From contig NZ_CP142422.1 in the NCBI RefSeq assembly GCF_035974275.1, forward strand, positions 4,030,001 through 4,094,000: 64,000 nucleotides of DNA, read 5' to 3'. The translations under genes were made by a program, and so were the position numbers. Origin of the DNA: Chryseobacterium sp. MYb264. GTDB lineage: Bacteria; Bacteroidota; Bacteroidia; Flavobacteriales; Weeksellaceae. Position 1 is the first letter of the stretch; each line of letters begins with the position of its first letter. This document shows positions 1 to 9,254 of the stretch, piece by piece. Below the pieces are notes generated by a model that was given only the letters and a program-made list of their open reading frames with translations, ran no database searches and was not told the origin of the DNA.

Positions 1-295
1 TGAATAAATTCTGCTGTAAATCCTCTCTTATTTTGCCTAACATTTTGCCACTTTTTATATCCTAAAAATACAATTTATTGCAATTTTTTACAACGATTTT
101 TTACGAAATATAAGTGCATAAAACTGATAATCAAAATATTACTTGGTTTTTAAGGAATGACTAATTACTATGACGCTCACCTTAATTTTTCTAAACTTCT
201 TAACAGTATCTTAATGGTTTAAAATATTGGAATTATTTTAGTCATACTTCATACTGTTTATTGGTGAAAATATTCATGTAATTTGTGTTTAAATA
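1..295. other. Gene-free left edge of window
   Basis: This AT-rich stretch holds no open reading frame of credible length on either strand. Words such as the one near 270-290 ('aatttgtgttt') resemble short degenerate intergenic repeats seen elsewhere in the window, for example near 39,280. No clear promoter was found. It is probably the spacer beyond the 3' end of the glp operon. Confidence 0.5.
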
Positions 296-321
296 AGAAA
301 GCCATCCGAAATAGGATGGCT
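296..321 (-). terminator. Rho-independent terminator of the glp operon
   Basis: An 8-bp perfect stem (AGCCATCC at 300-307 with GGATGGCT at 314-321) and a 6-nt loop are followed on the minus strand by a T-rich run. It lies 18 nt past the glpF stop codon, as expected for the end of the glpD-glpK-glpF transcript. Confidence 0.85.
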
Positions 322-338
322 CTTTCATATCGTTTTTA

Positions 339-1073
339 CTAAAAGTTTAAACTTAAATGTAATAATGCGGCAAGGGCGGCTCCGATAACAGGCCCCAAAA
401 CGGGAATCCATGCATAGCCCCAGTCACTGCTTCCTTTTACTGGAAGAAGGGCATGCATAATTCTTGGTCCCAGATCACGAGCCGGATTAATTGCATATCC
501 GGTGGTTCCGCCTAAAGACAGTCCGATGGCCCAGACCAATAGAGTTACCGGCAATGCGCCTACAGTTCCCAAACCTATTTTCGCTTCCGATGCATCGTTT
601 ACATAAATGCTGGCATCCACAAAATTGAAGATGACAAATACCAACACGAAAGTTCCGATGATTTCACTGATTAAATTTGATAAAGGTTTTCTTATAGCCG
701 GACCTGTGCTGAAACAAGCGAGTTTAGCGCCTTCATCTTCTGTAATTTCAAAATGATCTTTATTAAAAAGCCATACAAGAAAAGCACCCAACATTGCCCC
801 GATCATTTCTCCAGCAATATACGTTGGAACGAGATCCCACGAAAATTTTCCTGCGAAGGCTAATCCTAATGTTACAGCGGGATTCAAATGTGCACCACTC
901 ACCGGACCGGCAACGGTTACGCCGACAAAAACGGCTAGCGCCCAGGCGGTCGTAATTACAATCCAGCCGGAATTATTTCCTTTCGTACCTTTTAAAACTA
1001 CGTTGGCCACCACGCCGTTTCCTAATAAGATCATCAGCATGGTTCCGATAAGTTCTGCTATAAATGTAGTCAT
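339..1073 (-). CDS. glpF: Glycerol uptake facilitator (MIP/aquaporin family)
   Basis: Inner-membrane channel for passive glycerol entry. The 244-aa product is a typical aquaglyceroporin with six hydrophobic segments and both NPA half-helix motifs: HLNPAVTLG near residue 62 and INPARDLGPR near residue 195. The Asp after the second NPAR motif is characteristic of glycerol facilitators rather than water-only aquaporins. It is the last gene of the operon, 23 nt after glpK, and is followed by a strong terminator. Taken-up glycerol would be trapped by the adjacent kinase. The family assignment is very secure; the glycerol preference is supported by the operon as well as the motif. Confidence 0.95.
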   Translation of the reverse strand: MTTFIAELIGTMLMILLGNGVVANVVLKGTKGNNSGWIVITTAWALAVFVGVTVAGPVSGAHLNPAVTLGLAFAGKFSWDLVPTYIAGEMIGAMLGAFLVWLFNKDHFEITEDEGAKLACFSTGPAIRKPLSNLISEIIGTFVLVFVIFNFVDASIYVNDASEAKIGLGTVGALPVTLLVWAIGLSLGGTTGYAINPARDLGPRIMHALLPVKGSSDWGYAWIPVLGPVIGAALAALLHLSLNF

Positions 1074-1096
1074 ATCTTAGTTTTTATAAGGTGAAA

Positions 1097-2593
1097 TTAA
1101 TCTTCAATCCAGCTTTGAGAACGTTGCACGGCCTTGTTCCATGTCGTTACCATTTTCTCTACTTTTTCCTGTGCGAGCTCTGGATGAAAATCTTTATCAA
1201 CAATCCATTGCGACTGGATTTCGTCAATGCTTTTCCAGTAACCGACCGCCAATCCTGCAAGATAAGCAGCTCCTAAGGCCGTTGTTTCTAATGTTTTTGG
1301 TCTTGTGATTTTAAATCCAAATAAATCGGATTGAATCTGCATTAATAAATTACTCGCCGAAGCACCGCCATCCACTCTCAATTCTAAACTTTCTCTTCCA
1401 GAATCTGCTTCCATTGCTTTCACAATATCATACACCTGAAAAGCAATACCTTCTAAAGTGGCTCTTGCGATATGTCCGTTGGTTGTTCCGCGGGTAACGC
1501 CCACAATGGTTCCTCGGGCATACTGATCCCAGTAAGGAGCGCCCAATCCCGTTAATGCAGGAACAAAATAAACGCCGCCATTATCTTCCACTGATTTTGC
1601 AAGATCATTGATTTCTTCTGCAGATCTGATGAGTTTTAAACCATCTCTCAACCACTGAATTGCTGCGCCACCGACGAAAACACTGCCTTCCAAGGCATAA
1701 TTTACTTCTCCATTAATTTTCCAGGCAACAGTTGTTAGCAGATTGTTTTTGGATAAAACAGCTTCAGTTCCGGTATTCATTAAAAGGAAACATCCGGTTC
1801 CGTAAGTATTTTTTACCATTCCCGGTTTTGTACACATTTGCCCGAATAAAGCGGCCTGCTGATCTCCCGCAATTCCCGCAATAGGAATTTTGGTTGAAAA
1901 TAGAGTAGTAGCCGTTTCACCATATACTTCGCTGCTTTGTTTTACGGTAGGCAATATATTTTTAGGAATATTAAATAAGCTTAAAAGTTCTTCATCCCAT
2001 TCTAAAGTATGAATATTTAAAAGCATTGTTCTGCTTGCATTAGAAACATCGGTGATGAACATTTTTCCGCGGGTAAGTTTCCAGATCAGCCAGGTATCGA
2101 CAGTTCCGAAACACAGTTTTCCGGCTTCGGCTTTTTCTCTTGCTCCTTCTACATTATCTAAAATCCATTTCAGTTTTGTGGCAGAAAAATAAGCATCCAA
2201 TACAAGACCTGTTTTTTCTTTAATGATTTCTGTATGTCCCTGTTCTTTTAGTTCGTCGCAATATTTAGAGGTTCTTCTGTCTTGCCAAACGATCGCATTA
2301 TAAATCGGTTCGCCCGTTTCTCTATCCCAGACAACAGTGGTTTCACGCTGATTGGTAATGCCGATGGCAGCAACTTCCAGACCTGAGATTCCGGCTTTGG
2401 CAATAATTTCTGCCGCTACGGATATCTGAGATGACCATATTTCATTCGGATCGTGTTCTACCCAGCCGGGTTTAGGAAATATTTGTTCAAAATTCTTTTG
2501 GGAAATGTATTTTATTTGCCCGTTGTGATTGAAGAGGATGGCTCGGGACGATGTAGTCCCCTGATCTAAAGCCAGAATTAATTTCTCTTTCAT
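1097..2593 (-). CDS. glpK: Glycerol kinase
   Basis: FGGY-family carbohydrate kinase that converts glycerol and ATP to sn-glycerol 3-phosphate in the cytoplasm. The 498-aa length matches the family norm. The N-terminus carries the ATP/phosphate-binding signature [11 protein letters not shown] (residues 8-18), and glycerol-kinase signatures are present, including VWQDRRT near residue 102 and [11 protein letters not shown] near residue 308. It lies 10 nt downstream of glpD and 23 nt upstream of glpF on the same strand, so the three are almost certainly co-transcribed. Regulation is probably by the divergent GlpR-like protein. No truncation or unusual residue was seen. Confidence 0.97.
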   Translation of the reverse strand: MKEKLILALDQGTTSSRAILFNHNGQIKYISQKNFEQIFPKPGWVEHDPNEIWSSQISVAAEIIAKAGISGLEVAAIGITNQRETTVVWDRETGEPIYNAIVWQDRRTSKYCDELKEQGHTEIIKEKTGLVLDAYFSATKLKWILDNVEGAREKAEAGKLCFGTVDTWLIWKLTRGKMFITDVSNASRTMLLNIHTLEWDEELLSLFNIPKNILPTVKQSSEVYGETATTLFSTKIPIAGIAGDQQAALFGQMCTKPGMVKNTYGTGCFLLMNTGTEAVLSKNNLLTTVAWKINGEVNYALEGSVFVGGAAIQWLRDGLKLIRSAEEINDLAKSVEDNGGVYFVPALTGLGAPYWDQYARGTIVGVTRGTTNGHIARATLEGIAFQVYDIVKAMEADSGRESLELRVDGGASASNLLMQIQSDLFGFKITRPKTLETTALGAAYLAGLAVGYWKSIDEIQSQWIVDKDFHPELAQEKVEKMVTTWNKAVQRSQSWIED

Positions 2594-2603
2594 AAGTGTT
2601 CAT

Positions 2604-4202
2604 TTATTTAGAATGATTTGTTTTTGGAGAATAAGGAATCAGTAAATAGCCTTTTGCCAATTCTATAAATTCATTCGTTTGTTCGTTGATCCATTCTTGG
2701 GAATGTCCGTTTTCTTTTGCGATAATTGAAGCGATTTTTTCTGCACTGTCGATAGCAGCTCTCGCGTCTAAAAATAATAATCTTACGCGTCTCGCCAAAA
2801 TATCTTCGACGGTTTCTGCCATTTCGTTTCTTACTGCCCAAACAGCTTCCGCAATCGTGAAAGGATGTTCAGGATGTATTTTTTCTGCAAATTCTGAATT
2901 GCTTTGCTGTAATTTTTTAATTTCAGGAATATCCGAACCGTATACATATAAATGATGGGTTCTGTCTACGGTCTCAGGTTTCACATTTCCATGAATCGAA
3001 AGGTTTTCGGTTTTTGAAGTAGTAATTCCTAGTTTATGAACTTTCATTGCTTCGTCCACAGTATCTTCTGCCATTTTTCGGTAAGTGGTCCATTTTCCGC
3101 CGATAATTGAGATTAATCCGGTTTCAGAAGTAATCACTTTATGACTTCGGGAAACTTCTTTGGTACTTTTTGCACCATCTTTGGGAGCGGCTAACGGTCG
3201 AAGCCCTGCAAAAACCGATTTTACATCTTCTCGGGTTGGTTTTTTTGCTAAATATTGTCTAGCAGTGTTTAAAACAAATGTAATTTCATCTTCTAAGGCT
3301 CTCGGTTCAAAACTTTCATTTTCCAAAAGCGTATCCGTGGTTCCCACTAAAGCTCTGTCGTGCCAAGGAACGACAAATAAAACTCTTCCGTCCGAAGTTT
3401 TCGGAATCATAATCGCGTCATCGCTTTTTAAGAAAGATTTATCCAAAACCAAATGAATTCCCTGACTTGGCACCACAAGTTTTCCATGTTTTGGGTTATT
3501 CATATTTAATATGTCATTGGTGAAAACTCCGGTCGCGTTGATCACGACTTTCGCTTTAATTTCAAATTGCTGTTTCGAGAATTGATCTTCAGCAATTACA
3601 CCTGTGATCTTTCCGGAATCGTTTTTAATTAAATTAATAACCTTTACATAATTAACCGCAGTTCCGCCTTTTTCAATAATTGTTTGAGTTAAATTAATGG
3701 CTAGGCGGGCATCATCAAACTGTCCGTCCTGATAAACAACACCGCTGGCCAGATCTTTTTGCTCGATGGTTGGCAGTTTTTCAACTGTTTTTGCTTTGCT
3801 GATGTATTTCGTTCTGCCTAAGCTTAATTTCCCTGCAAGAAAATCATAGATCGAAAGTCCTATTTTATAATAAATTCCGCCCCACCAAGTGTAATTCGGA
3901 ATGATAAAAGACTGATTTTTTACGACATGCGCTGCATTCTTAGCCAATAAGCCTCTTTCCTTTAATGCTTCCTTAACCAGCCCAATATCGCCCTGCGCTA
4001 AATATCTTACCCCGCCGTGGACAAGCTTGGTGCTTCGGCTGGAAGTAGCTTTGGCAAAATCATGAGATTCGAGTAATAACGTTCTAAAACCTCTGCTGGT
4101 AGCGTCTAATGCCGAACCTAAACCACTGGCGCCCCCGCCAATAATTATGAAGTCCCATTCTTTTACCGTGCTGAGTTTGCTGAGTTCCAGGCTTCGTTTC
4201 AT
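2604..4202 (-). CDS. glpD: Aerobic glycerol-3-phosphate dehydrogenase
   Basis: FAD-dependent, membrane-associated enzyme that oxidises glycerol 3-phosphate to dihydroxyacetone phosphate and passes electrons to quinone. The 532-aa product has the dinucleotide-binding motif GGGASG (residues 22-27), the GlpD signature SSRSTKLVHGGVRYL near residues 54-68, and a C-terminal DAO_C-type helical domain. It is the first gene of the glp operon, which runs leftwards to glpK and glpF. A promoter with paired GTTTCGTT repeats lies directly upstream. Family and role are secure. Confidence 0.96.
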   Translation of the reverse strand: MKRSLELSKLSTVKEWDFIIIGGGASGLGSALDATSRGFRTLLLESHDFAKATSSRSTKLVHGGVRYLAQGDIGLVKEALKERGLLAKNAAHVVKNQSFIIPNYTWWGGIYYKIGLSIYDFLAGKLSLGRTKYISKAKTVEKLPTIEQKDLASGVVYQDGQFDDARLAINLTQTIIEKGGTAVNYVKVINLIKNDSGKITGVIAEDQFSKQQFEIKAKVVINATGVFTNDILNMNNPKHGKLVVPSQGIHLVLDKSFLKSDDAIMIPKTSDGRVLFVVPWHDRALVGTTDTLLENESFEPRALEDEITFVLNTARQYLAKKPTREDVKSVFAGLRPLAAPKDGAKSTKEVSRSHKVITSETGLISIIGGKWTTYRKMAEDTVDEAMKVHKLGITTSKTENLSIHGNVKPETVDRTHHLYVYGSDIPEIKKLQQSNSEFAEKIHPEHPFTIAEAVWAVRNEMAETVEDILARRVRLLFLDARAAIDSAEKIASIIAKENGHSQEWINEQTNEFIELAKGYLLIPYSPKTNHSK

Positions 4203-4205
4203 AAT

Positions 4206-4254
4206 GTTTCGTTGTGTTTCGTTTTCAAATGTATAAATTTAAAATGAAATCAAA
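4206..4254 (-). promoter_or_regulatory. glpD promoter with candidate GlpR operator
   Basis: On the minus strand, TTTG (complement of 4251-4254) is followed after 17 nt by TACATTTG (complement of 4226-4233), a good match to the Bacteroidota TTG / TAnnTTTG promoter. Just downstream of the -7 box, across the predicted start of transcription, GTTTCGTT occurs twice (4206-4213 and 4216-4223), one helical turn apart. Direct repeats at this position between glpD and a divergent DeoR/GlpR gene are what a repressor operator would look like. Operator identity is inferred. Confidence 0.6.
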
Positions 4255-4293
4255 AAGAAATTAAATGAAATTTTTAATATGAAAAAAAAGTAA

Positions 4294-4301
4294 TATTTTT
4301 G
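4294..4301 (+). promoter_or_regulatory. -7 box for glpR-like regulator
   Basis: TATTTTTG fits TAnnTTTG and lies 17 nt before the ATG of the regulator at 4318, giving a very short leader. No convincing -33 box is visible. Confidence 0.45.
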
Positions 4302-4317
4302 AAGAAATTAATTTCAC

Positions 4318-5082
4318 ATGGAAAAGTTACTGTCTAGACATCATGATATTTTAAAAGAAATCGAAAAGAAAGATCATGTTCTTGTTCAGGATTTGTGTGA
4401 AAAGTTTAATGTTTCTTCGGTGACGATCCGGAAAGACTTAAATTATCTTGAAAGTCTGGGACTGCTTTTTCGAAATCATGGCGGGGCGAGCAAGCATATT
4501 CGTTATGCATACGAAAAAAATGTGGATGAAAAGGAAAGCATCAATGTAGAAGCGAAGCAGCGAATTGCAAAGGCAGCTTTGTCTTTAATTCAGGAAAACG
4601 ACTGTATTATTCTGGCTTCCGGAACAACAATGCATTATTTGGCGAGAATGCTGGTGAACTTCGGACCGCTGACTGTGCTTACTTCTTCTTTACGCGTGGC
4701 GATCGAACTTTGTAATAATCCTAACATTAATATAATACAGTTAGGTGGGGAGGTGAGAAAAAGCTCGACTTCTATTGTGGGTTCTATTTCTGAGGGAATT
4801 CTAAAGCAGTTTTCTTGTAATAAAGTATTTCTCGGCGTGGATGGAATTGATATGGACTTTGGGATCAGTACTTCGAACGCGGCAGAGGCTCATTTAAATC
4901 AATTAATGATCGAATGTTCTGACAAGGTTGTTATTCTTGCCGACTCTTCAAAACTGAATAAAAAGGGCTTCGGAAAAATTGCTTCTTTAGACAAAATAGA
5001 TTACTTGATCACCGATCAGGAGATTTTAGAAGAAGATAAAAATAATCTTGAGGAAATTGGAGTGAGTGTAATTATTAAGTAA
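4318..5082 (+). CDS. glpR: DeoR/GlpR-family transcriptional regulator
   Basis: A 254-aa regulator with an N-terminal DeoR winged helix-turn-helix (residues about 5-60; recognition segment near VSSVTIRKDLNYLE) and a C-terminal DeoRC sugar-phosphate sensor domain (residues about 75-235, with the GTTM segment typical of the phosphate-binding loop). It is divergent from glpD with 115 bp between them, so it most likely represses the glp operon and responds to glycerol 3-phosphate, as GlpR does in other bacteria. The ligand and target are inferred from context. The symbol glpR is therefore functional shorthand. Confidence 0.88.
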   Translation: MEKLLSRHHDILKEIEKKDHVLVQDLCEKFNVSSVTIRKDLNYLESLGLLFRNHGGASKHIRYAYEKNVDEKESINVEAKQRIAKAALSLIQENDCIILASGTTMHYLARMLVNFGPLTVLTSSLRVAIELCNNPNINIIQLGGEVRKSSTSIVGSISEGILKQFSCNKVFLGVDGIDMDFGISTSNAAEAHLNQLMIECSDKVVILADSSKLNKKGFGKIASLDKIDYLITDQEILEEDKNNLEEIGVSVIIK

Positions 5083-5196
5083 AAATCAACTCATTTTTAA
5101 ATTATCTGTAATTCAAAAATATTTTCCCTGAAATTTCGCCCGAATTTTTCCAAAATCATCTAAATGATTAAAAATCAAAATATTTTGTTGTAAATA

Positions 5197-5227
5197 TTTG
5201 TCAGTTAGAAAATTATTCATACATTTG
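5197..5227 (+). promoter_or_regulatory. Promoter of the S10 ribosomal operon
   Basis: TTTG at 5197-5200, a 19-nt spacer, and TACATTTG at 5220-5227 form one of the best matches to the Bacteroidota housekeeping promoter in this window. The start of transcription is expected near 5234, giving a leader of about 100 nt before rplC. Confidence 0.8.
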
Positions 5228-5250
5228 CACACTCATTTTAGGGGCGTAGT

Positions 5251-5313
5251 ATGCCTATATCAAAAGTAGAAATTGCTTCAGACTTCCGAAAAATGGGGAT
5301 AAATAAAGGATAA
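5251..5313 (+). CDS. Possible 20-codon leader peptide before rplC
   Basis: The first ATG of the predicted S10 transcript opens a 20-codon reading frame (MPISKVEIASDFRKMGINKG) that ends 20 nt before the rplC start. It lies wholly inside the leader between the promoter at 5197-5227 and rplC. It resembles no family I recognise. It may be a translated upstream ORF, a decayed gene end, or chance. The only support is its position and uninterrupted frame. Confidence 0.25.
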   Translation: MPISKVEIASDFRKMGINKG

Positions 5314-5333
5314 ATTTTATTATAACATAAACA

Positions 5334-5957
5334 ATGTCAGGTATTATTGGTAAAAAAATCGGTATGACGTCTTTGTTTGACGAAGCTGGGAAAAATATTC
5401 CTTGTACAGTTATTCAAGCAGGTCCATGCTCGATTTTACAGGTCAGAACCTTAGAAGTTGACGGTTATTCTGCCGTTCAATTAGGTTTCGATGACAAGAG
5501 TGAGAAGAACGTTGGTAAAGCGTTAGCTGGTCATTTCAAAAAGGCTGGTTCTGCTCCTAAAGCTAAATTGGTTGAGTTCCACGACGGATTCGCTGATGCT
5601 AAAGTAGGAGAGGAAGTAAATGTTGAATTATTCATCGAAGGTGAATATGTAGACGTAACAGGTACTTCTAAAGGTAAAGGTTTCCAAGGTGTTGTGAAAA
5701 GACACGGATTTGGAGGTGTAATGCAGGCGACTCATGGTCAGCACAACAGACTTAGAGCTCCAGGTTCTATCGGTGCTGGATCAGACCCTTCAAGAGTATT
5801 CAAAGGGATGAGAATGGCTGGAAGAATGGGAGGTGAGCAGGTAACTGTTCAAAACCTTCAAGTATTAAAAGTGGATCAAGAACAAAATCTTTTAGTAGTA
5901 AAAGGTGCTGTTCCGGGAGCTAAAAATTCTTATGTAATTATCAGAAAATGGAACTAG
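5334..5957 (+). CDS. rplC: 50S ribosomal protein L3
   Basis: Early-assembling large-subunit protein whose central extension reaches the peptidyl-transferase centre. The 207 residues match the bacterial L3 length, with the conserved glycine/arginine-rich core [11 protein letters not shown] near residues 110-120 and a QATHGQHN segment. It is the first gene of the ribosomal run here; rpsJ, which usually precedes it, is absent. Its last 10 bp overlap the start of rplD, suggesting translational coupling. Confidence 0.97.
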   Translation: MSGIIGKKIGMTSLFDEAGKNIPCTVIQAGPCSILQVRTLEVDGYSAVQLGFDDKSEKNVGKALAGHFKKAGSAPKAKLVEFHDGFADAKVGEEVNVELFIEGEYVDVTGTSKGKGFQGVVKRHGFGGVMQATHGQHNRLRAPGSIGAGSDPSRVFKGMRMAGRMGGEQVTVQNLQVLKVDQEQNLLVVKGAVPGAKNSYVIIRKWN

Positions 5958-6577
5958 TAGTATTAAATACATCAGGAAAAGAGACCGGAAGAAAAGTAAC
6001 TCTAGACGAAACAGTATTCGGAATTGAGCCAAATCAGCACGCGGTTTACTTAGAAGTTAAACAGTACCTTGCTGCACAAAGACAAGGAACTCATAAAGCA
6101 AAAGAGAGAAGCGAAATTACTGCTTCTACGAAAAAACTTAAGAAGCAAAAAGGATCTGGATCTGCTAGATATGGTGATATTAAATCTCCAACTTTCAGAG
6201 GTGGGGGTAGAGTATTCGGGCCAAAACCTAGAGACTACAGATTCAAATTGAACAAAGCTCTTAAGAGATTAGCTAAAAAATCTGTTTTATCTCAGAAATT
6301 GAGAGATAACAGCATCAAAGTATTAGAGGCTTTCAATTTCGAAACTCCTAAAACTAAAGAGTTTATCAACATCAATAACGCTTTAGGATTCGAAGGTAAA
6401 AAATCTCTTTACATCTTAGATGAGGCAAACAAGAATGTTTATTTGTCTTCAAGAAACCTACCTAAGACTAAAGTTCTTACTTACAACGAAATTAGCTCTT
6501 ATGACCTAATCAATGCAGGTGAGATCGTATTCTTAGAAGGTGCTATCGAGAAATTCCAAGAAAATTTAAAGAAATAA
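5948..6577 (+). CDS. rplD: 50S ribosomal protein L4
   Basis: Large-subunit protein lining the exit tunnel; in E. coli it also represses the S10 operon. The 209-aa product has the long internal loop with the [19 protein letters not shown] segment (about residues 69-87) that extends into the tunnel. It starts 10 bp inside the end of rplC and is followed by rplW after 3 nt. Whether L4 autoregulates here is unknown; the roughly 100-nt leader before rplC is the place to look. Confidence 0.97.
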   Translation: MELVVLNTSGKETGRKVTLDETVFGIEPNQHAVYLEVKQYLAAQRQGTHKAKERSEITASTKKLKKQKGSGSARYGDIKSPTFRGGGRVFGPKPRDYRFKLNKALKRLAKKSVLSQKLRDNSIKVLEAFNFETPKTKEFININNALGFEGKKSLYILDEANKNVYLSSRNLPKTKVLTYNEISSYDLINAGEIVFLEGAIEKFQENLKK

Positions 6578-6580
6578 GTC

Positions 6581-6871
6581 ATGTCTATTATTATTAAACC
6601 AGTTATCTCAGAAAAGGCTAATTACCTTACAGATTTAAGAGGTTCTTATTCTTTCTTAGTTGATACTAAGGCGAATAAAATCCAGATTAAAAAAGCTGTT
6701 GAAGCAGCTTACGGTGTAAAAGTAGCAGACGTTAACACAATGATTTATGCTCCGAAGGTTTCTTCAAAATACACTAAAAAAGGTCTTCAAGTAGGAAAGA
6801 CAAACAAATTGAAAAAAGCGGTAATCAAACTTGCTGAAGGTGAGGTTATCGATATTTTTGCTGTAAATTAA
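6581..6871 (+). CDS. rplW: 50S ribosomal protein L23
   Basis: Binds 23S rRNA beside the tunnel exit and docks trigger factor and SRP. The 96-aa length and the N-terminal IIKPVISEKANYL motif identify L23. It sits in canonical order between rplD and rplB, 22 nt before the latter. Confidence 0.97.
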   Translation: MSIIIKPVISEKANYLTDLRGSYSFLVDTKANKIQIKKAVEAAYGVKVADVNTMIYAPKVSSKYTKKGLQVGKTNKLKKAVIKLAEGEVIDIFAVN

Positions 6872-6893
6872 TTATTAATTATAAATAATAGTA

Positions 6894-7715
6894 ATGTCTG
6901 TTAGAAAATTAAAACCTATCACCCCGGGACAGAGATTCAGAATTGTAAATAATTTTGAGGAAATTACTACCAACAAACCAGAGAAATCTCTAACAGTTGG
7001 TATTAAAAAGTCAGGTGGACGTAACCAAACTGGTAAAATGACCATGCGTTACACCGGCGGTGGACACAAAAAGAAATACAGAATTATTGACTTCAAAAGA
7101 AACAAAGCAAACGTTGAAGCAACTGTAAAATCTGTAGAATACGATCCAAACAGAACTGCATTTATCGCTTTATTAGAGTACGCAGACGGAGAGAAGAGAT
7201 ATATCATCGCTCCAAACGGTATCAAGGTGGATCAGAAAGTAATTTCTGGTGAAAGCGTAGAACCAAATGTAGGGAACGCAATGAAGTTGAAAAACATTCC
7301 TTTAGGTACAGTAATTTCTTGTGTTGAAATGAAGCCTGGTCAAGGTGCAATTTTAGCGAGAAGTGCTGGTTCTTCAGCTCAATTAACTTCAAGAGACGGA
7401 AAATATGCAATCATTAAATTGCCTTCAGGAGAATCTAGAATGATCCTTACTGAATGTTATGCAATGATTGGATCAGTTTCTAACTCTGACCACCAGTTAA
7501 CTGTATCAGGTAAGGCTGGTAGAAGCAGATGGTTAGGTAGAAGACCAAGAACAAGAGCGGTAGTAATGAACCCAGTAGATCACCCAATGGGAGGTGGTGA
7601 AGGACGTTCTTCCGGAGGTCACCCAAGATCTAGAAACGGTAAACCGGCTAAAGGTTACAAAACTAGAAAGAAAAACAAAGTGTCTAACCGTTACATCGTA
7701 TCTAAAAGAAAATAA
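6894..7715 (+). CDS. rplB: 50S ribosomal protein L2
   Basis: Highly conserved large-subunit protein needed for subunit association and peptidyl-transferase activity. The product is 273 aa with the diagnostic C-terminal segment [20 protein letters not shown] around residues 222-241, which contains the His implicated in catalysis, and a basic tail. It is tightly packed with rpsS, 2 nt downstream. Confidence 0.98.
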   Translation: MSVRKLKPITPGQRFRIVNNFEEITTNKPEKSLTVGIKKSGGRNQTGKMTMRYTGGGHKKKYRIIDFKRNKANVEATVKSVEYDPNRTAFIALLEYADGEKRYIIAPNGIKVDQKVISGESVEPNVGNAMKLKNIPLGTVISCVEMKPGQGAILARSAGSSAQLTSRDGKYAIIKLPSGESRMILTECYAMIGSVSNSDHQLTVSGKAGRSRWLGRRPRTRAVVMNPVDHPMGGGEGRSSGGHPRSRNGKPAKGYKTRKKNKVSNRYIVSKRK

Positions 7716-7717
7716 TT

Positions 7718-7996
7718 ATGGCAAGATCACTTAAAAAAGGACCGTTCATTCATCATACTTTAGATAAGAAGGTTCAGGCAAATATAGAGGCTAATAAAAA
7801 AACAGTTATCAAAACTTGGTCTAGAGCATCAATGATTTCTCCAGACTTCGTAGGGCAAACTATTGCAGTACACAACGGGAAATCTTTTATCCCTGTTTAT
7901 GTTACAGAAAACATGGTGGGTCACAAGTTAGGCGAATTTTCTCCAACAAGATCTTTCAGAGGTCATGGTGGTAACAAAAACAAAGGAAGCAGATAA
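7718..7996 (+). CDS. rpsS: 30S ribosomal protein S19
   Basis: Small-subunit head protein that forms a complex with S13 and contacts tRNA in the A site. The 92-aa product starts [10 protein letters not shown] and ends in the conserved [14 protein letters not shown] segment. It lies in canonical order between rplB and rplV with spacers of 2 nt on each side. Confidence 0.97.
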   Translation: MARSLKKGPFIHHTLDKKVQANIEANKKTVIKTWSRASMISPDFVGQTIAVHNGKSFIPVYVTENMVGHKLGEFSPTRSFRGHGGNKNKGSR

Positions 7997-7998
7997 TC

Positions 7999-8397
7999 AT
8001 GGGATCAAGAAAAAGAGAAAGTGCATTAGCACGTAAATTAACAAATCAAGATGTAGCGAAAGCGTTACACAATGATTGCCCGTCTTCTCCAAGAAAAATG
8101 AGATTAGTTGCTGATATCATCAGAGGAGTAGAAGTAGAAAAAGCTTTAAGCATTCTAAAATATTCTAAAAAAGATGCGGCAAACAAATTGGAGAAAGTTC
8201 TTCTTTCTGCAATGGCAAACTGGCAGACTAAAAACGAAGGTGCTGATATTGAAGAGGCAAACCTTATCGTAAAAGAAATTTTTGTAGACAGTGCAAGACA
8301 ATTGAAGAGACTAAGACCAGCTCCACAAGGTAGAGGGTACAGAATCAGAAAAAGATCAAACCACATTACACTAATCTTAGGTACAAAAGCAAATTAA
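7999..8397 (+). CDS. rplV: 50S ribosomal protein L22
   Basis: Exit-tunnel protein whose beta-hairpin, with the tip around [16 protein letters not shown] near residues 104-119, forms the tunnel constriction and is a site of macrolide-resistance changes in other bacteria. It is 132 aa with a slightly extended N-terminus ([13 protein letters not shown]) ahead of the usual first helix. It sits between rpsS and rpsC. Confidence 0.96.
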   Translation: MGSRKRESALARKLTNQDVAKALHNDCPSSPRKMRLVADIIRGVEVEKALSILKYSKKDAANKLEKVLLSAMANWQTKNEGADIEEANLIVKEIFVDSARQLKRLRPAPQGRGYRIRKRSNHITLILGTKAN

Positions 8398-8404
8398 TCA
8401 AGGT

Positions 8405-9157
8405 ATGGGACAGAAGACAAATCCAATTGGTAACAGATTAGGTATCATCAGAGGATGGGATTCTAACTGGTTTGGTGGAAACGATTATGGAGACAGAATC
8501 GCTGAAGACTACAAAATCAGAAGATACCTTGAAGCAAGATTATCTAAAGGTGGGATTTCAAGAATTTATATTGAAAGAACATTAAAATTAGTAACAGTTA
8601 CAATTACTACTGCTAGACCGGGACTTATCATCGGTAAGGGAGGTCAGGAAGTTGATAAATTGAAAGAAGAGTTGAAGAAATTGACTAAAAAGGATATTCA
8701 GATCAACATCTTCGAAATCAAAAGACCTGAGCTTGATGCAGTATTAGTTGCAGATAGCATTGCTAAGCAAATCGAAAACAGAATCTCTTACAGAAGAGCT
8801 GTGAAGATGGCTATTGCAGGTACAATGAGAATGGGTGCAGAAGGTATCAAAGTTCAGATCTCTGGTAGATTGAACGGTGCTGAAATGGCAAGATCAGAAT
8901 CTTTCAAAGACGGAAGAATTCCTTTGTCTACTTTCAGAGCAGATATCGATTATCACATTGGTGAGGCACTTACTCAGTACGGAAAGCTAGGTGTAAAAGT
9001 TTGGATCATGAAAGGTGAAGTTTACGGAAAAAGAGAACTTTCTCCACTAGTGGGACAACAGAAAAAAGGAGGTCAGTCAGACAGAGGAAACAGAGGAGGA
9101 GACAGAGACAACAGAAGACCTAGAAAAAACAACAACAATAATAACAATAATAATTAA
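8405..9157 (+). CDS. rpsC: 30S ribosomal protein S3 with RG/poly-Asn tail
   Basis: Small-subunit head protein at the mRNA entry channel. It contains the N-terminal KH-2 domain (GKGGQEV near residues 78-84) and the C-terminal S3 domain ([17 protein letters not shown] near 138-154). At 250 aa it carries an extra tail of roughly 30 residues beyond the folded core. The tail is rich in Gly, Arg and Asp and ends in nine Asn encoded by AAC/AAT codons, so the tail length could vary by triplet slippage. It is followed by a 97-bp gap that holds a repeat element, an unusual break inside the S10 operon. Confidence 0.96.
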   Translation: MGQKTNPIGNRLGIIRGWDSNWFGGNDYGDRIAEDYKIRRYLEARLSKGGISRIYIERTLKLVTVTITTARPGLIIGKGGQEVDKLKEELKKLTKKDIQINIFEIKRPELDAVLVADSIAKQIENRISYRRAVKMAIAGTMRMGAEGIKVQISGRLNGAEMARSESFKDGRIPLSTFRADIDYHIGEALTQYGKLGVKVWIMKGEVYGKRELSPLVGQQKKGGQSDRGNRGGDRDNRRPRKNNNNNNNNN

Positions 9158-9247
9158 AAATTTTAGATAGAAATTTTGAATTTTAAATTACCGTTACTTT
9201 TTTAAAATAAAAAAAATCTAAAATCTAAAATCTAAAATCTAAAATTT
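9158..9247. repeat. Inverted-repeat element with AAAATCT heptamer array
   Basis: A perfect 11-bp inverted repeat (AAATTTTAGAT at 9158-9168 with its complement at 9237-9247) brackets about 68 bp. The right half is a tandem array of the heptamer AAAATCT, roughly four copies at 9213-9240. The element fills the whole gap between rpsC and rplP. It has the same plan (inverted ends, TAG-rich words, short tandem units) as the flanks of the four-helix-bundle genes at 29.5 and 56.2 kb but contains no gene. Confidence 0.7.
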
Positions 9248-9254
9248 AGAAATT

